DNA from: Neckera pumila
Taxonomy: Eukaryota > Streptophyta > Bryopsida > Hypnales > Neckeraceae
Assembly (NCBI GenBank): GCA_963969595.1
Contig: OZ018408.1
Coordinates: 16,923,823 to 16,987,822 of the forward strand
Direction of reading: 5' to 3'
DNA: 64,000 nt
Positions 23,100-34,473 of this stretch are shown in pieces; the stretch's first letter is position 1; every line of letters begins with the position of its first letter. Under the pieces are notes generated by a model. That model was not told the origin of the DNA. It searched no databases and saw nothing but the letters and a program-made list of their open reading frames with translations. The position numbers and the translations under genes were made by a program.

Positions 23100-25105
23100 A
23101 GAAAACCCAAAATGAGTTATTGATGACAAATGGTAAGATTGCATTAGTGTATTACTCATTGGATTCTTAGTTTTTTTGGCAAACCATCTTACTCTACAAA
23201 TATTTGTTGATTTGTATGTTTGGTCCTAAAATTAACAAAAGAAAATGGTGAATACCATAATTTACTGCCACTATCCCGCTACCAAAGCTTATATTAATGT
23301 TGAGAGGATGAATTCTGTGGATGAGGGCTCCAGAGAGGAAAAGGCAGCCTCTCTGAAGGCTACTGAATGTTATGGCCACCTTGACTTTACTGTTGTCTTC
23401 AACTTCCGACTTAAATCATCTGCAACGCAGCTTGGCTTGCAATCTTTCATTGGGGAACTTGAATTCATTTTTACCAAATTGGTCTTGGCATTCTCCGAAG
23501 CACAACTCTGCTTTACATCATCACAGCAGTTGCAAAACTTGCAGCTTTTTTGTACCAACTTGGAAACAACCTTCATCACTCCAGCTTCATACATCATACA
23601 TCATTTTTTTTTCTCTCAAAAGTGGACATAATCAAGCTTCTTCCACTTGAAAATATGCACCCATTTCACATATAAAACACACCCTCACTGGGATCCATCT
23701 AGGAATTAATTAGAAGACAACATTCAGACTTTATTCATTACTCCTCTCAGAAAAACACCTTAAAAGTTCCAATTGGTTCGCAAAATATACATGCAAACAT
23801 TTGCATATTCGTAGACATTAAACGATAACTTCCAACTTAACATGGGTAACCTCTCAAATTGGAATTTACTTAATACAGCAGACACAAATCAACCACTTGA
23901 TTCCCAAACATACAACTTAGCAATGACATTCGAAATTATTCCCACTTGGATACAGCATCACGACTCAGAAATAAATAACAAAAACCGTGCCTTCAACGAC
24001 ATTGCAAACCCAACTTCAACTTCTGATCGAGATTCTATCCTTCAGCAAGCATTTCTCAAAACATCCATATTCCACTCAGACTATGACTTACTCCAATTTG
24101 GGAACCGACTGAGCAGCATAGCACATGCACACAAATACTTTGAATTATATTTTACAGTTAACAAACTCATGAATTCCACTCCATACCACGCAGCACATAT
24201 TGTACACAAATACCAGTTAGGCTTTAAAAGTCATCGTATTGCTCAAAATGGTGAACACATCATCGTATACAACTTCCAAAGTTTTTCAACAACTAACTGA
24301 TCAAATTCTAGCACGGCACCTGACTAGCTTCATCACTCACTCTACCATTGCCAACTTGTACCCTCAAACTCTCCATTTCAATAACTAGCACTTGTCTCGT
24401 AACACCGAAAACAAGGAAAATATATACGCAATTCGAGGTTGGGACGCCTCTTGCAGTGGGTGAAACCAAAAATGAACACCACCAGCCTAATAGGACCCAA
24501 GCCTGCAGTTGCACAATCCCCAACCTAACCAACCAACCACAGCAAAAGATAACTACCAAATTGGAACAGCAATTGGCTTCTAGCTCGGATACTCAAAAGT
24601 CCAAGTTGGCATTAGCAATCACTTTGTACCCACTCGGCCTTGGATTACAAAAACTAGCCACCAATCCAGCGCTTCACCCTACTAACTCACTGAATTAAAC
24701 ACCAATTTGATAAACTGGACTGCCAACTTGAAACGAAAAAATAACAAAATGAAAAAAAAATGAAAAAAACAAGTCCAATTAGGAGCTTCATAAATGGCTT
24801 TGGTCAACAACAAGGTAAGAGGAAATTTAAAAAAAAATCAAAGCAAAGTTTCAAAAATCAGAAATTGAGTAGAACAAGAAGGCTACTTTGAGCTTCAAGC
24901 ACATGTTCTTTACATTCATTGACCAAATTGGGCATGTGTATTCAAACCATGAATATGCAGTGAAATCTCACCCAATGTAGAAAGGACCTTCACCTAGAAA
25001 CCTAAACCTATGCATCTAAGGGCTGCAAAAGAAGTTGCAAAATTCAAAGAGCACCATACATAGTCAATTGAAAGACTCCAATCTTTGTATGAATTGGAGC
25101 AAAAC
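23100..25105. other. Unassigned region with a 152-codon open frame
   Basis: A plus-strand frame at 23842-24300 starts with ATG (MGNLSNWNLLNTAD) and runs 152 codons, rich in Asn, His and Ser, with no recognised domain. The whole region 23.2-24.7 kb has CAACTTGG-like words scattered on both strands, and the neighbouring frames (23245-23631, 24348-24698) look similar. The frame may be chance or an eroded gene; no splice context or homology was seen. Confidence 0.2.
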
Positions 25106-25353
25106 CATTACAAAAAATATGAGGCCTCAACAAGGTTGCGAGTGTTGATTTTCGGGACCCGTGGGGTGCAATTATGGAAATAAAAATAAAAATAAAAATA
25201 AAAAAATGACGTCACGCTAGCGTGGCGCTGACGTGGCCCTTCGACCACGTCACATTCCAATATTCCAATTTTTTTTTTCCAGGTTTGTTCCGTAATATCA
25301 CTACGGGGGGCTAGGCTTAGAAGCCTTGTTGAGGCCTCATATTTTTTGTAATG
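25106..25353. mobile_element. Foldback-type element with internal ACGT palindrome, copy D
   Basis: Perfect terminal inverted repeat of 30 bp starting CATTACAAAAAATATGAGGC on the left, with its complement ending at 25353. The centre holds a GC-rich palindromic core: TGACGTCACGCTAGCGTGGC, then GCTGACGTGGCC and GACCACGTCAC. It is 248 bp and non-coding. The CATTACAA end resembles the CATTACAAGA end of the CACTA-type MITE at 8911, but no 3-bp duplication could be confirmed. Confidence 0.7.
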
Positions 25354-27164
25354 CATTAAGAAATGGATTAGCTCAATGAGTGTGGAAGAGAATTTTTTTG
25401 AAAAAAAGAAGTAATATTTGGACAATCAAAAACTTTGAAGAGCAAAGAGGATACATTGGAGCTTCAATATGCAAATCCCATTGACATCCATTGGCCAAAT
25501 TGAAATGTGATTGAAATGTGAATCCCAACTATGATTGAGTATGTTGCAAAATCTCCGCCAATGTGGCAAGGAACCTACGTCTAAACGAAGGATGCAAATA
25601 TTCATTAGTACTTACTTTCAATTTGAAATTGTTTTTTTAGATGGTGTCAATTTGAGTTTGGAGAAATTGGTTGGTGAGGAATTGATATTGCAGGAAATTA
25701 ACCGGAAGATTTTGCAGTTGAGAGGATGACCATTCAAAAAAAACTGGCCCATTTCCACTGAAGGAGGAAATCAACAGGGGGAGCTCCTGAAATTTCCCAA
25801 ACACTAGATTTTGCAGGCAATGGACTTGCTGAAGTCCTTGATGATTGCAATTGTTGTCAGTCTCACGTTAGGGTGCTGCGTTATATCGGTGCCGCGGTTG
25901 TTTACTTAAGTTTTTACAAAAGATCTTGCTATTGTCGCTCAGGTACGTGCTAAAGCTCTTCCTATTCATACGCTTCGTGACACTTAGGTTTGACAGAATG
26001 AGAATGGCTTCAGTTGTCCAGCATACTCACTTTCTCTGTATCATTGTACGTGATGTTGTCCTTGAAGCACTCCGAATCACAGTTGCTTTGTAATTGTCAT
26101 GAAGAAGTGCGAAAATCTTTTGGTTAGCCACTCACGAGTCGTAATGTGTCATGCAAACTGCAGGTAATGCACGGGATTGGTCTCGGCTAACAAGGAAGTT
26201 GGTGAACCCTTGCTGCTTTCCTGTAGGGAAGATCATATCCACCGCAAGCTAGTGTTCTCAAGGGTGATTTATACTTGTTGCTGACCCACTCAGTAAGGAT
26301 ATGTAGAGATTTATTTCATCCAAAACCTTTCTCAATGTGTGTGTGTGTAATGAAATATTCAACTGAAATCACTTCGCGGTGACAGGGTTGGGGAAAAATC
26401 AATGGCCTCCGCTCATAGCCAGTGTATTCTTATCGAGCCCAGCAAATTGTCATTCCTGTGGATCGGAGATTAAAGAACAATGGAAAGTTCCTAATTTGAT
26501 TTTCTTTGTTTTCCTTTCTGGCAGTGTCGTTTCTTCCCCAGGCCTTCTCCCGTTTGCATCCATCTCGAAGCATTTTGTCTGATCCTGTCTTGTCACACGA
26601 GAGAGGCTCACTACTGTATTGTATATGAAAACTGTCCAAGTATTCATATGAAAACTACCCAAGTATTTCACGACTTCTCCAAGACTGGCACTCCAATGTA
26701 TTGGTGGTCGGTGGAGCCTACAAGACGTACGATTCATACCTTTGCATGGCATTTCTTCTTCAAAGTCATTTCTCGGTGCTTTTGATGTTGAAGCTTCTGT
26801 GCTTGTCGAGTTTCTTCTTTTCTGTGGTTTTTTTAGTTTCTTATTTAGAGAGGAGGGGAAGAGAGTCTCTTCGAGCTTCTAAGAGAGCAATCTAATTCAC
26901 TTACTGGTTTTGGAGGAGTCCTGTGGAAATTAATTCGATTCTGGTATCCATTCGCAACTTGATTATGATGAACAAATTTGGAGACAATCGTATCTTTTGA
27001 CTGCTTATTTTAAGGGGAGCATTAGCAACATGGTTTGGATTTTTGAAAGCTGGAATCGCAAAATTTCTATCAAAGACCGGCGCAGTTCGCTCAAAAAATA
27101 ATTAAGATCTAGTTTAAGTCATCCATTTGGCGATGAGAGACTTTCGAAATTTGCTTTGTGCACT
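25354..27164. other. Mostly unassigned; one possible terminal exon
   Basis: After the acceptor TTTTGCAG at 25816 a block reads A-MDLLKSLMIAIVVSLTLG and continues for 11 more residues to TAA at 25907-25909. It looks like a C-terminal membrane-spanning segment, but no upstream exon was found. A GT dinucleotide run lies near 26336. The remainder has no recognised content. The region ends against a dispersed repeat shared with the 3' flank of the transporter gene. Confidence 0.25.
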
Positions 27165-27570
27165 GCCGGTAGTAGTATTGAAAAAGTCATGGTGTGTTCT
27201 GGTTTCTAATTCCTCTTTGCATTCCTTTTTTGGCGCACATCAATGTATGTCTCGACTCAATAAGGAATACAAACAAGAATTAATAGTAGTGAGACAAAAT
27301 TTTAATGTTTTGGTGTACTTTTTCTAATTTCAAGACTATGCCTATTGAACACCTAAGAAGTAAACCTAATCTTCATGTTCGATGCTTTGTGTGCATTACA
27401 GCATTGCAATAGACTAGTATGGTGCAACTTCCAAAGGGGGAGTCATAATTGAAGGATTCTTGATTCTTCTTTCATTCAACTTGCTAAATATTTGTGTGTC
27501 AAGTGCACAAAAAGTCATGTCATGAAGTTTCTTTATTCATGAAAATGGCGATGATTACAAGTTTCCAAAG
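27165..27570 (+). repeat. Dispersed direct repeat, copy 1 (partner at 45240-45650)
   Basis: About 400 bp aligns with 45240-45650 in the same orientation. Shared blocks include GTCTCGACTCAATAAG, AATACAAACAAG, TCTAATTTCAAGACT, AAGTAAACCTAATCTTCATG, AGCATTGCAATAGAC and TGTGTCAAGTGCACAAAAAG. By eye the copies are clearly related with scattered substitutions and small indels. No TG...CA ends or protein were found. Confidence 0.75.
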
Positions 27571-27710
27571 TTAATGAAATCAAAATGTGCTCACAAATAT
27601 GCATTTTGATTGGCTCACAACCAAATTTCTAGAGTGGGCACCTAGTCACAATGAATTGCTCCATTGTGCTTTGTAATTAGTTAATACAAATGCAAATATT
27701 GTAGTCTTAA

Positions 27711-28275
27711 CCCCTAAAGGACCATGAGTGCAAATTTTGAACAATGAATGAATGAAAACACATCCTAAACTCACCGAAATGCATTTTTTCATCCATCGAT
27801 TATGTTTGAAGATTCTTACATTAGTTCTTTAACACTTGTACGGTTCAGATTATGAAGATTTTGCTCTGCAAATATTCTATAATAAAGGTATTTGGAGGTC
27901 TAGCCTCAAAAAATAACTTTTTTAGTTCAAAAAATGACCCTTCAAAAAAGACTTGAATAAAAAAATTAAATAAAAATCTATAAAAATCACTATAATTGGA
28001 ACTCAATATTTTAAACTTATAGGGAAAAAAATCTTTTAAAAATCATAAATATTCAATCTACAATTGATTTTAGAAGGAATTTCCAATTTTTGGCTTCAAA
28101 TTTTATTGAAAAATTTGGTATGTATTTTTGTTGATCTAACCTTATGGATGTGATCTATAAATAGCATTTTACAACTATTGTTTGAGAGTCATCATTAAAA
28201 TATTCTTCTAAGTTGCACTTTATAATAGATCTTCACAATTTTAGAACTTTGGACACCCCTCCGGTCCTTTAGGGA
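27711..28275. mobile_element. piggyBac-like non-autonomous element, subfamily A, complete
   Basis: The left end CCCCTAAAGGACC follows TTAA (27707-27710). The right end is the complement, GGTCCTTTAGGGA, followed by TTAT, one base off a TTAA duplication. It is 565 bp, AT-rich and non-coding. Its right half matches window positions 1-315. TTAA flanks and a terminus of the form TTAA-CCCY are the hallmark of the piggyBac superfamily; the assignment is inferred from ends alone. Confidence 0.65.
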
Positions 28276-28707
28276 TTATTGTATGGAGAAGAATATGTTT
28301 GTATAATATGATTCCCTCTAAATGCATTAGCTAGTAGGCACCCCTTTATAAATTTTTGATACCAAGTGAAATTTAAAAATAATTAGCCCATCATTTGAAA
28401 TGAAATAAAATACTTGATATATTCTAAAAAAATTGAAAATTTTAATGGATTAAGTTCTAAACATTCTCTACTTTTTGTTTCCAAAATTCTATGTTAATAT
28501 TGGAAATATTACAAATATTATGCCATTGGAAGGATGTCCCTTCATGACCATTGCATAGGAATACTAGAGTCTATAGAAGCAATCTTGATTTGTTGTAGTT
28601 ATTTCCAAATTCCACTGAAAAGGCCCAATTTTTGAATTTCACGTTTTGGACTCTTCCTATATAAGTTATTAGCCCAATTTGGATTCTTCCTATATAAGTT
28701 AAGTTAA

Positions 28708-29990
28708 TCCCTAAAGGACAATAAGATCTAATGGAGCTTTTTGAAGGCTCATAGAAAGTCATTTTTAAACAAATGAAATTAAAATCACCAAAAATGTAGG
28801 CTTCTATTAGCCTTTTAAAATGTAATTATAATTTTTTATTTGGATGCCCGAATCAAAAGTTATAAGGCTTAAAAGTTTAGGGGCAATTTTGATAGTGTGC
28901 TCATAAAGAAGGCAAGCAATTAGGCAAGTTGTAAATTTTTTTGATTAATGTTGAGTGAATATGTCTTGCAAGTTAGGAAGCCAAATGGGTTGAAATTTTT
29001 GTACACATTAGTTTCATAATATAGGGCTATAGTATGTGGTTGAAAAATGAAAAAAATGGTAGTGCTTCTTTAAATTCATTCTTCAAGGCAAGTTGGTTAG
29101 TTAGTGTTTTTTTTTTAATTTTCCATGAAGTGGCAAAGTGGCAATATTAAATGTTACGGTGGTGCTCCAATTTTAACATTCATCCACGTAGTGGATAGAA
29201 AACGTGATACTACATATCTATAATTCTATTTTCATTCCCAATGTGGCGATTTCATCCAAGATTTTTCTTGAATTTGAAGTTTTTTGGCGATTTCATCCAA
29301 AATTTTACTAAAAATTTCCTATAGGCTTGGTGCTAGGTCAAACATTTTGGTGCAATTTTGCACCAAATTGCCGGAAAAAAAAACACTATTGGTTACAGGC
29401 TCGGAAAAATTCAGATAATTTGAAATTATACAACATATAGAAAAAAATGGTAAATAGAAAGAAGTAGACAATGCTTCAAAATATTAAACTCAATGGTAAG
29501 AATTCAATTATGGAATTGAAAAATACCAATCCCAATGCTTATAATGTTGTAATAAAAAATCTACACTTTATTATTAATTTTTTTTTTCAAAAATATTGAA
29601 AATTGAATTAAATAAAGGACTTCAAAGTTTATCTTAGTAGAAAGATTCCATAACTACCCGCAAACTAAAACTCTTCATAACTTTCATCTCATTAATCAAA
29701 ATGGAATGATTTAAAGTTTTCCATATATATGTAAATCAAGAAAATCAATTTCAATTTTTTTTTTTTTTTTAAGTGATTTCTTAAGAATTTTTTTGAGTTG
29801 CCTAGGTTGCCCACTAAGCAATGAAAATCAACATAACAAGCAATAAACTTTTAGCCATGTAGTCAAAAGTTATGAAAGTTGTTGCGCCATACAACTACTC
29901 CTTGGGTACAAGTGTAAAAATTTCAATGAAAAAAAGTGAATTGCCCAAAATCACTATGTTGCCAAGAAATGTAGTTTCAGGCTTTAGGGA
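28708..29990. mobile_element. piggyBac-like non-autonomous element containing an inverted subfamily C module
   Basis: It is bounded by TTAA on both sides (28704-28707, 29991-29994), with left end TCCCTAAAGGAC and right end CTTTAGGGA. Its right third (about 29640-29990) matches, on the opposite strand, the left part of the element at 31923-33033: CCGCAAACTAAAACTCTTCA and TACTCCTTGGG correspond to the complements there. It is 1283 bp with no coding frame. Confidence 0.65.
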
Positions 29991-29994
29991 TTAA

Positions 29995-30632
29995 GTCACA
30001 TTCCAAATATAAATAAAGCCATGTCCAATGGGCATGCATTTACATCATTGTAAGCACATTTGAAATTAGTTTCTAAAACGCCTGTTGGTTTTAGAAACCT
30101 TTACCTTAGTTTCTTTTTTTTCACACCTTCTTAGTGCAAAGTGATTTGAGGTATATTAGAAACCTCTATTGTCTTTGAAAATTGGTATGCAAATAACTAA
30201 CATAATTAATTGGTTTGAGATGCTCATAACAATGTTTCAAGATGCTAGTTAGTTCTCCATTTTTTTACAAATTTGATTGAAAGTAGACAAGTAATATTTG
30301 TGAAAAATTTTAATGTGTCAAAAGTTGCATTAGTAAGTTGGAGCCTTTGGAATCATATAGACATCTTATAGCTAGGAATCTAGCCAAGGAAATCATTCTA
30401 CTTAATCCATCTAAATGAGCTAATAGGTGTTAGAATAGATGAGTGTTGATGCTAATTTTCACAAATTTGATGGAAAATAAGACAAAAGTATCCATTTTCC
30501 CCCTCCCCCCCCCCCCCCTCTAATGCTGACAAAAGCACCATCCTAGGCATCTTTGGAGTGTTTCTAATATGACCTTAACCTTTAATAGATGAAGCCTATT
30601 TCAAGGTATTTTGTCAAAAATGATTTGATTAA
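29995..30632. other. Spacer between two TTAA-flanked elements
   Basis: No gene or structured repeat is seen. A pyrimidine run dominated by C (about 30499-30520) is the only notable feature. Sequence quality in such homopolymers is uncertain. Confidence 0.45.
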
Positions 30633-31552
30633 CCCCTAAAGTCCCATTGTCCCCTCGGGGGACGAAATGGATTTTGGGCAGGCTACTACGGCTTCAATAT
30701 TCATCGTTATTTTCTGAAACTTTTTGTGAAGATAGAAAAACACATTAACTTTACGGGAATATATTTTTTATTTCAATCGGTGCCCGGGAGAAAAAGTTAT
30801 GGTACAAAAGGTCATTTTTTGGGGTGTGGCGTGCAAAAATCTTCTCACACAAAAAAAATTTAAGAAAATTAAAAAAATTATTTTCTCATAGATTGTATTT
30901 TTATCTATATAGGAAGCTTTGATTCATTCCATTTGGATTTGTTATGTGAAAGTTATGGACAATCTTATTTTTTGGTCAATTAGAGTATCTTCTTGAAAAA
31001 ATAACTTATAGGACTCATTTTTGAATGCAATTTTCACAATTCTTCAAAAAAAATTGTTGGACATGTATAGGTTTGATTGCTAAAACAATCTCACCATTGG
31101 GATTATAGTGTTTTAATTCCATCTTAGAGCTATTGATGATTTAGTTTTTCTTTCAATCTCAGACCTATTTCTACTTAACAATTTTTTAAAGAATGAAAAT
31201 AAAGCAAATTTTTTTGGAATTTTTTCTAGATTCTCAACTCAATTATTCAACACAAAAAAAATTAAATTAAAAGTCTTTAGTGCAAACTGTTTTTACAAAT
31301 GGGGATCAAAGTCATCTAAAATTGCAAGTCAGTGTTGAAAAAATCAATTTTTTCCAACTTTGAATGCTAATTTCTTCTAATCTATACAATCAAACTTTAT
31401 GAAATTTTTAACCACATGATTTGGGATAAGTTTAGTGCAAGATCCTACAGTTAGATTCTAAAAAAATTATTTTTTCTCTTTTCTTAGATGAACATAGCAG
31501 AACTGGCAATTTTGATCATTTTTGACAGAAAAATGCCTTGGGACTTTAGGGA
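30633..31552. mobile_element. piggyBac-like non-autonomous element, subfamily B
   Basis: TTAA lies on both sides (30629-30632, 31553-31556). Left end CCCCTAAAGTCCCATTGTCC; right end GGACTTTAGGGA. The interior matches 50894-52513 and 62155-62928 through blocks such as GTTATGGACAATCTTA, CCATTGGGATTAT-type sequence and CTACTTAACAATTTTTTAA. It is 920 bp with no protein. Confidence 0.7.
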
Positions 31553-31922
31553 TTAATGGACCAATAGATGCATTCTTCATCCGCACAATAATCTTGAAAG
31601 TCATCTATCAAGTATTTGTTGGCTACTACATCATTACAAGGTTAAACCATCCTTGTAGGATGTATCCAGCTTTATACATGGTGCAACATGGATGTAGGGT
31701 AATAAAGTATTTAGTGGATGGTTTTGAGTCTTCATAAAAGAGCTTCAAATATGCACCAATACTTTAGTGCTTCATCAAAGCTTTACATTGAAAATTCAAA
31801 AAAAATACCAAAAGTCTCCAAATTTTTATTTATTTCTAAATCTAAGATTTTCATTTGTCTACAAGTGAAAAACAAGCCACTAATTGTAATTTTGACTCTA
31901 TCAATGCACATCATCATCTTAA

Positions 31923-33033
31923 CCTCTAAAGGACCAAATGGCGTTTTTTTGGCAATATAGCAATTTTAGACAACTCACTACAAACAAAAATATTAGTTTT
32001 TTCTTTGAAATTTTCACACAACATGTGCCCAAGGAGTAGCTTTAAGGCCCAACATTTTTCAAAACTTTTGACTATATGGTTAAAAAGTTATTGCATGATA
32101 TGTCATTTCAATGGTCATCGGGTAGCTCAAATTTTTTTTGAAAAATTACTTTTAAAACAAATAAAAATTTGGAATTGGTTTTCTACATTTATATATACGT
32201 GGAAAGCTTTGAATCATTCCATTTTGATTTATAAGATTAAAATTGTGAGGTGTTCTAGTTTGCGGACAGTTATAGATTTCCTACTCTAAAATAAATTTTG
32301 GAATCTTTATTTAATTCAATCTTAGTATTTTTTGAAAAAAATCAAAGCATAGGATGTATATTGTTTATTAAAACATTAAAACCATTGGGATTGACCTTTT
32401 TCAGTTCTATAATTAAATTCTTAACAATTTAGTGTTTTCAATCATTCTTTGCTTCTTTCTACCTACAGTAGAACTCCTCTAAATGCACCCCTTACAATTG
32501 CAAAAAACTCTCTAAATGAATGTTGTCAGATGGTCCCGGACAAATCAGACCCTCTCTTATGGTCAAAACCTCTCTAAATGAATGTTGTCAGACAGCCCCG
32601 GACTTATGCATTTAGAAGAGTTCTACAGTACTATTTTTTTCCTATATATTACACAATTCCAAATGGTCTGAAATTTTCAAGCATGTAGCCAAATTTTCAA
32701 GCATGTAGCATGTCAGCATGCTTTGAAGAATGAATTCAAGGAGTAACCACCATTTTGGACATTTTTTCGTATAAATGTGACCTTGTGAAGTGTAGCTGCC
32801 CGATTTTTGTGCAAGGCCAAATATAGGGATTTTGTCAATTCAAACGCTAATATCTTCCAATCTACATGGTAGAAAATTCTGATTTTTTTTTGACATCTTC
32901 TCAAACAAGCTTACTACAAGATCCTACATTATATGTGTCCAAAAATGTTTTTTTTTCTAAAATTTGGTACACGTATTAGAAATGGCAATTTTGGAATTTT
33001 TTTGGTGAAAACATAGTCTCTAACCTTTAGGGG
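31923..33033. mobile_element. piggyBac-like non-autonomous element, subfamily C, with a nested mariner-like MITE
   Basis: TTAA lies on both sides (31919-31922, 33034-33037). Left end CCTCTAAAGGACC; right end CCTTTAGGGG. The interior matches 62933-63761: GGAAAGCTTTGAATCATTCC, GTTTGCGGRCAGTTATAGAT and TAATATCTTCCAATC occur in both in the same order. It is 1111 bp including a 163-bp nested insertion, and non-coding. Confidence 0.7.
32466..32628. mobile_element. Tc1/mariner (pogo/Emigrant-like) MITE
   Basis: Left end CAGTAGAACTCCTCTAAATG; right end, the complement of CTGTAGAACTCTTCTAAATG; TA on both sides (32464-32465, 32629-32630). It is 163 bp and contains a direct duplication of CCTCTCTAAATGAATGTTGT-like sequence (AACTCTC.. 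at 32510, AACCTCTC.. at 32570). The CAGTAgAAC start with a TA target is typical of plant pogo-type elements such as Emigrant. It is nested in the subfamily C element, so it is younger. Confidence 0.75.
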
Positions 33034-33037
33034 TTAA

Positions 33038-34320
33038 ATGAATGGATTTAGACCTTTATACCTAAAATAGGTGAGTAGCATTCTAATTGAAATTAAAACC
33101 ACTCAAAAGTTGCATTGATAAGCTTGAACATCAAACAATATAAAGTAGGCCAGCCCATTTCTACCAGTTGCTTAAATTTTGTCATCCTACTTTTGGCCTC
33201 AATTCCATTCAAAAACTCATCCAAATCCATTCATTTTTCGACAAAATCACAACATTAATGCCAACAAAAGGGTAACTTGTCAATCCTTTAATGGTGAACA
33301 CCGTTAAGTACCATTGGATACATGGAATGCCGGTTATGGGTTGTTAATACAACGTTTATGTGACTCCACTCTATGAGCAATTTTGTAGTTTCAGGGTACT
33401 AGACCACTTCATAAATTCATAGAAGTTACAATTTTAATTGAAAAACTATAATTCCACTTGGGTTTGCTTCATGAAACAAGCACACACCTCTGAAAAACAT
33501 GTGCCCATCTTGGAGTAGACCCCAAGATACTGAGATTGCTAAGCAGGGTGTTGTGTTAAATAGGCTTGTCTACCTCAGACCGGCATCGTGTTGGCCCAGA
33601 GAAGTGACTCAATCCCGCTGCTAGATGAGTGTTGGGAGTGTCCCTCCTGGACAAGGTATTGAAAGAGCAGCAGCCCTTGTGGACTGTGACGCACTTCTGA
33701 CTCAGCCACCAATCACGTGAAGAACCCAGTTTGTAGGGCAGGCCACCCTTTGATCAGCAAATTGCTTTTCCAGTGAAAAAACTTCAAGCCAATGACCCAG
33801 TGACAGACAACTCCTTCACCATCCAACCACAAATTTCTAGTACCCAAATGTTCAGTTGGTCAGACTCGAAGCAATAGGTTTGTCACATGTTCACGACAAA
33901 GCTACTGTACTACTTAACTTTCTGAACTTCCTTCCTGCACATGTTTTTTTCACGTGTTTTACTCGAGCACGGAACTGCAGCCTTCCTTACACAACTGCAT
34001 TCAAAGACGATGGCATTCACGGACTTCAGAAGAATAAGTTCAGTTCGAAGCCAAGAGCCAAGCGATCAGTGTATTTACAGGTTACTTTCAGAAAATGCTG
34101 ACGACCTGTCCTGGCTTGTGGAACAAAATACTCTTCGATGTGGCGACAATTCACTCCTATTATGCCTTCAGTGGCAGTCGAACAAGAAGAAAGCTTATGT
34201 TGTGTTGAGATCATCGTGAATCAAGAGACTGTTTGGGTGACTGTATTCACTAATTCAAAGACGGGACTAGTTAACAGGTGCTACTTGTTTGAAGGATTAA
34301 CATCAACAAGGTTAATAAAT
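33038..34320. other. Unassigned region
   Basis: Between 33480 and 34330 the composition is less AT-biased. Plus-strand frames at 33856-34101 and 33941-34219 could be exon remains (the latter includes MAFTDFRRISSVRSQEPSDQ), but no domain is recognised and no start, donor or acceptor set is convincing. No structural RNA was identified. Confidence 0.25.
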
Positions 34321-34473
34321 GGTGAATTTCATTAAAATGGCGCCATTCTGGACAGAACTTTGGCACTTTTACAGTTCAGCACGGCCGTTCTGAAATCTAT
34401 ACCCATCCTAGATTGTCAAAATGGCACGCCGTCAAAATGGCATGCGGAATACCGCCATTTTAACGAAATTTCC
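34321..34473. mobile_element. Short terminal-inverted-repeat element (MITE-like)
   Basis: Left end GGTGAATTTCATTAAAATGG; right end, the complement of GGGAAATTTCGTTAAAATGG. About 23 bp pair with three mismatches. The inside repeats AAATGGCAYGC twice. The 153-bp unit has no clear target duplication. Confidence 0.55.

Noticed and set aside
26336..26349. GT repeat near a possible gene 3' end
   Set aside because: It is a short simple repeat with no supporting gene structure.
30499..30520. Run of C residues
   Set aside because: Taken as a simple low-complexity tract or assembly artefact, not a functional G-quadruplex, because there is no gene nearby.
33480..33720. Possible 5S rRNA-like sequence, with phrases such as GGGAGTGTCCCTCCTGG
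   Set aside because: The internal promoter boxes and the overall 5S order are absent; the resemblance is a few words only.
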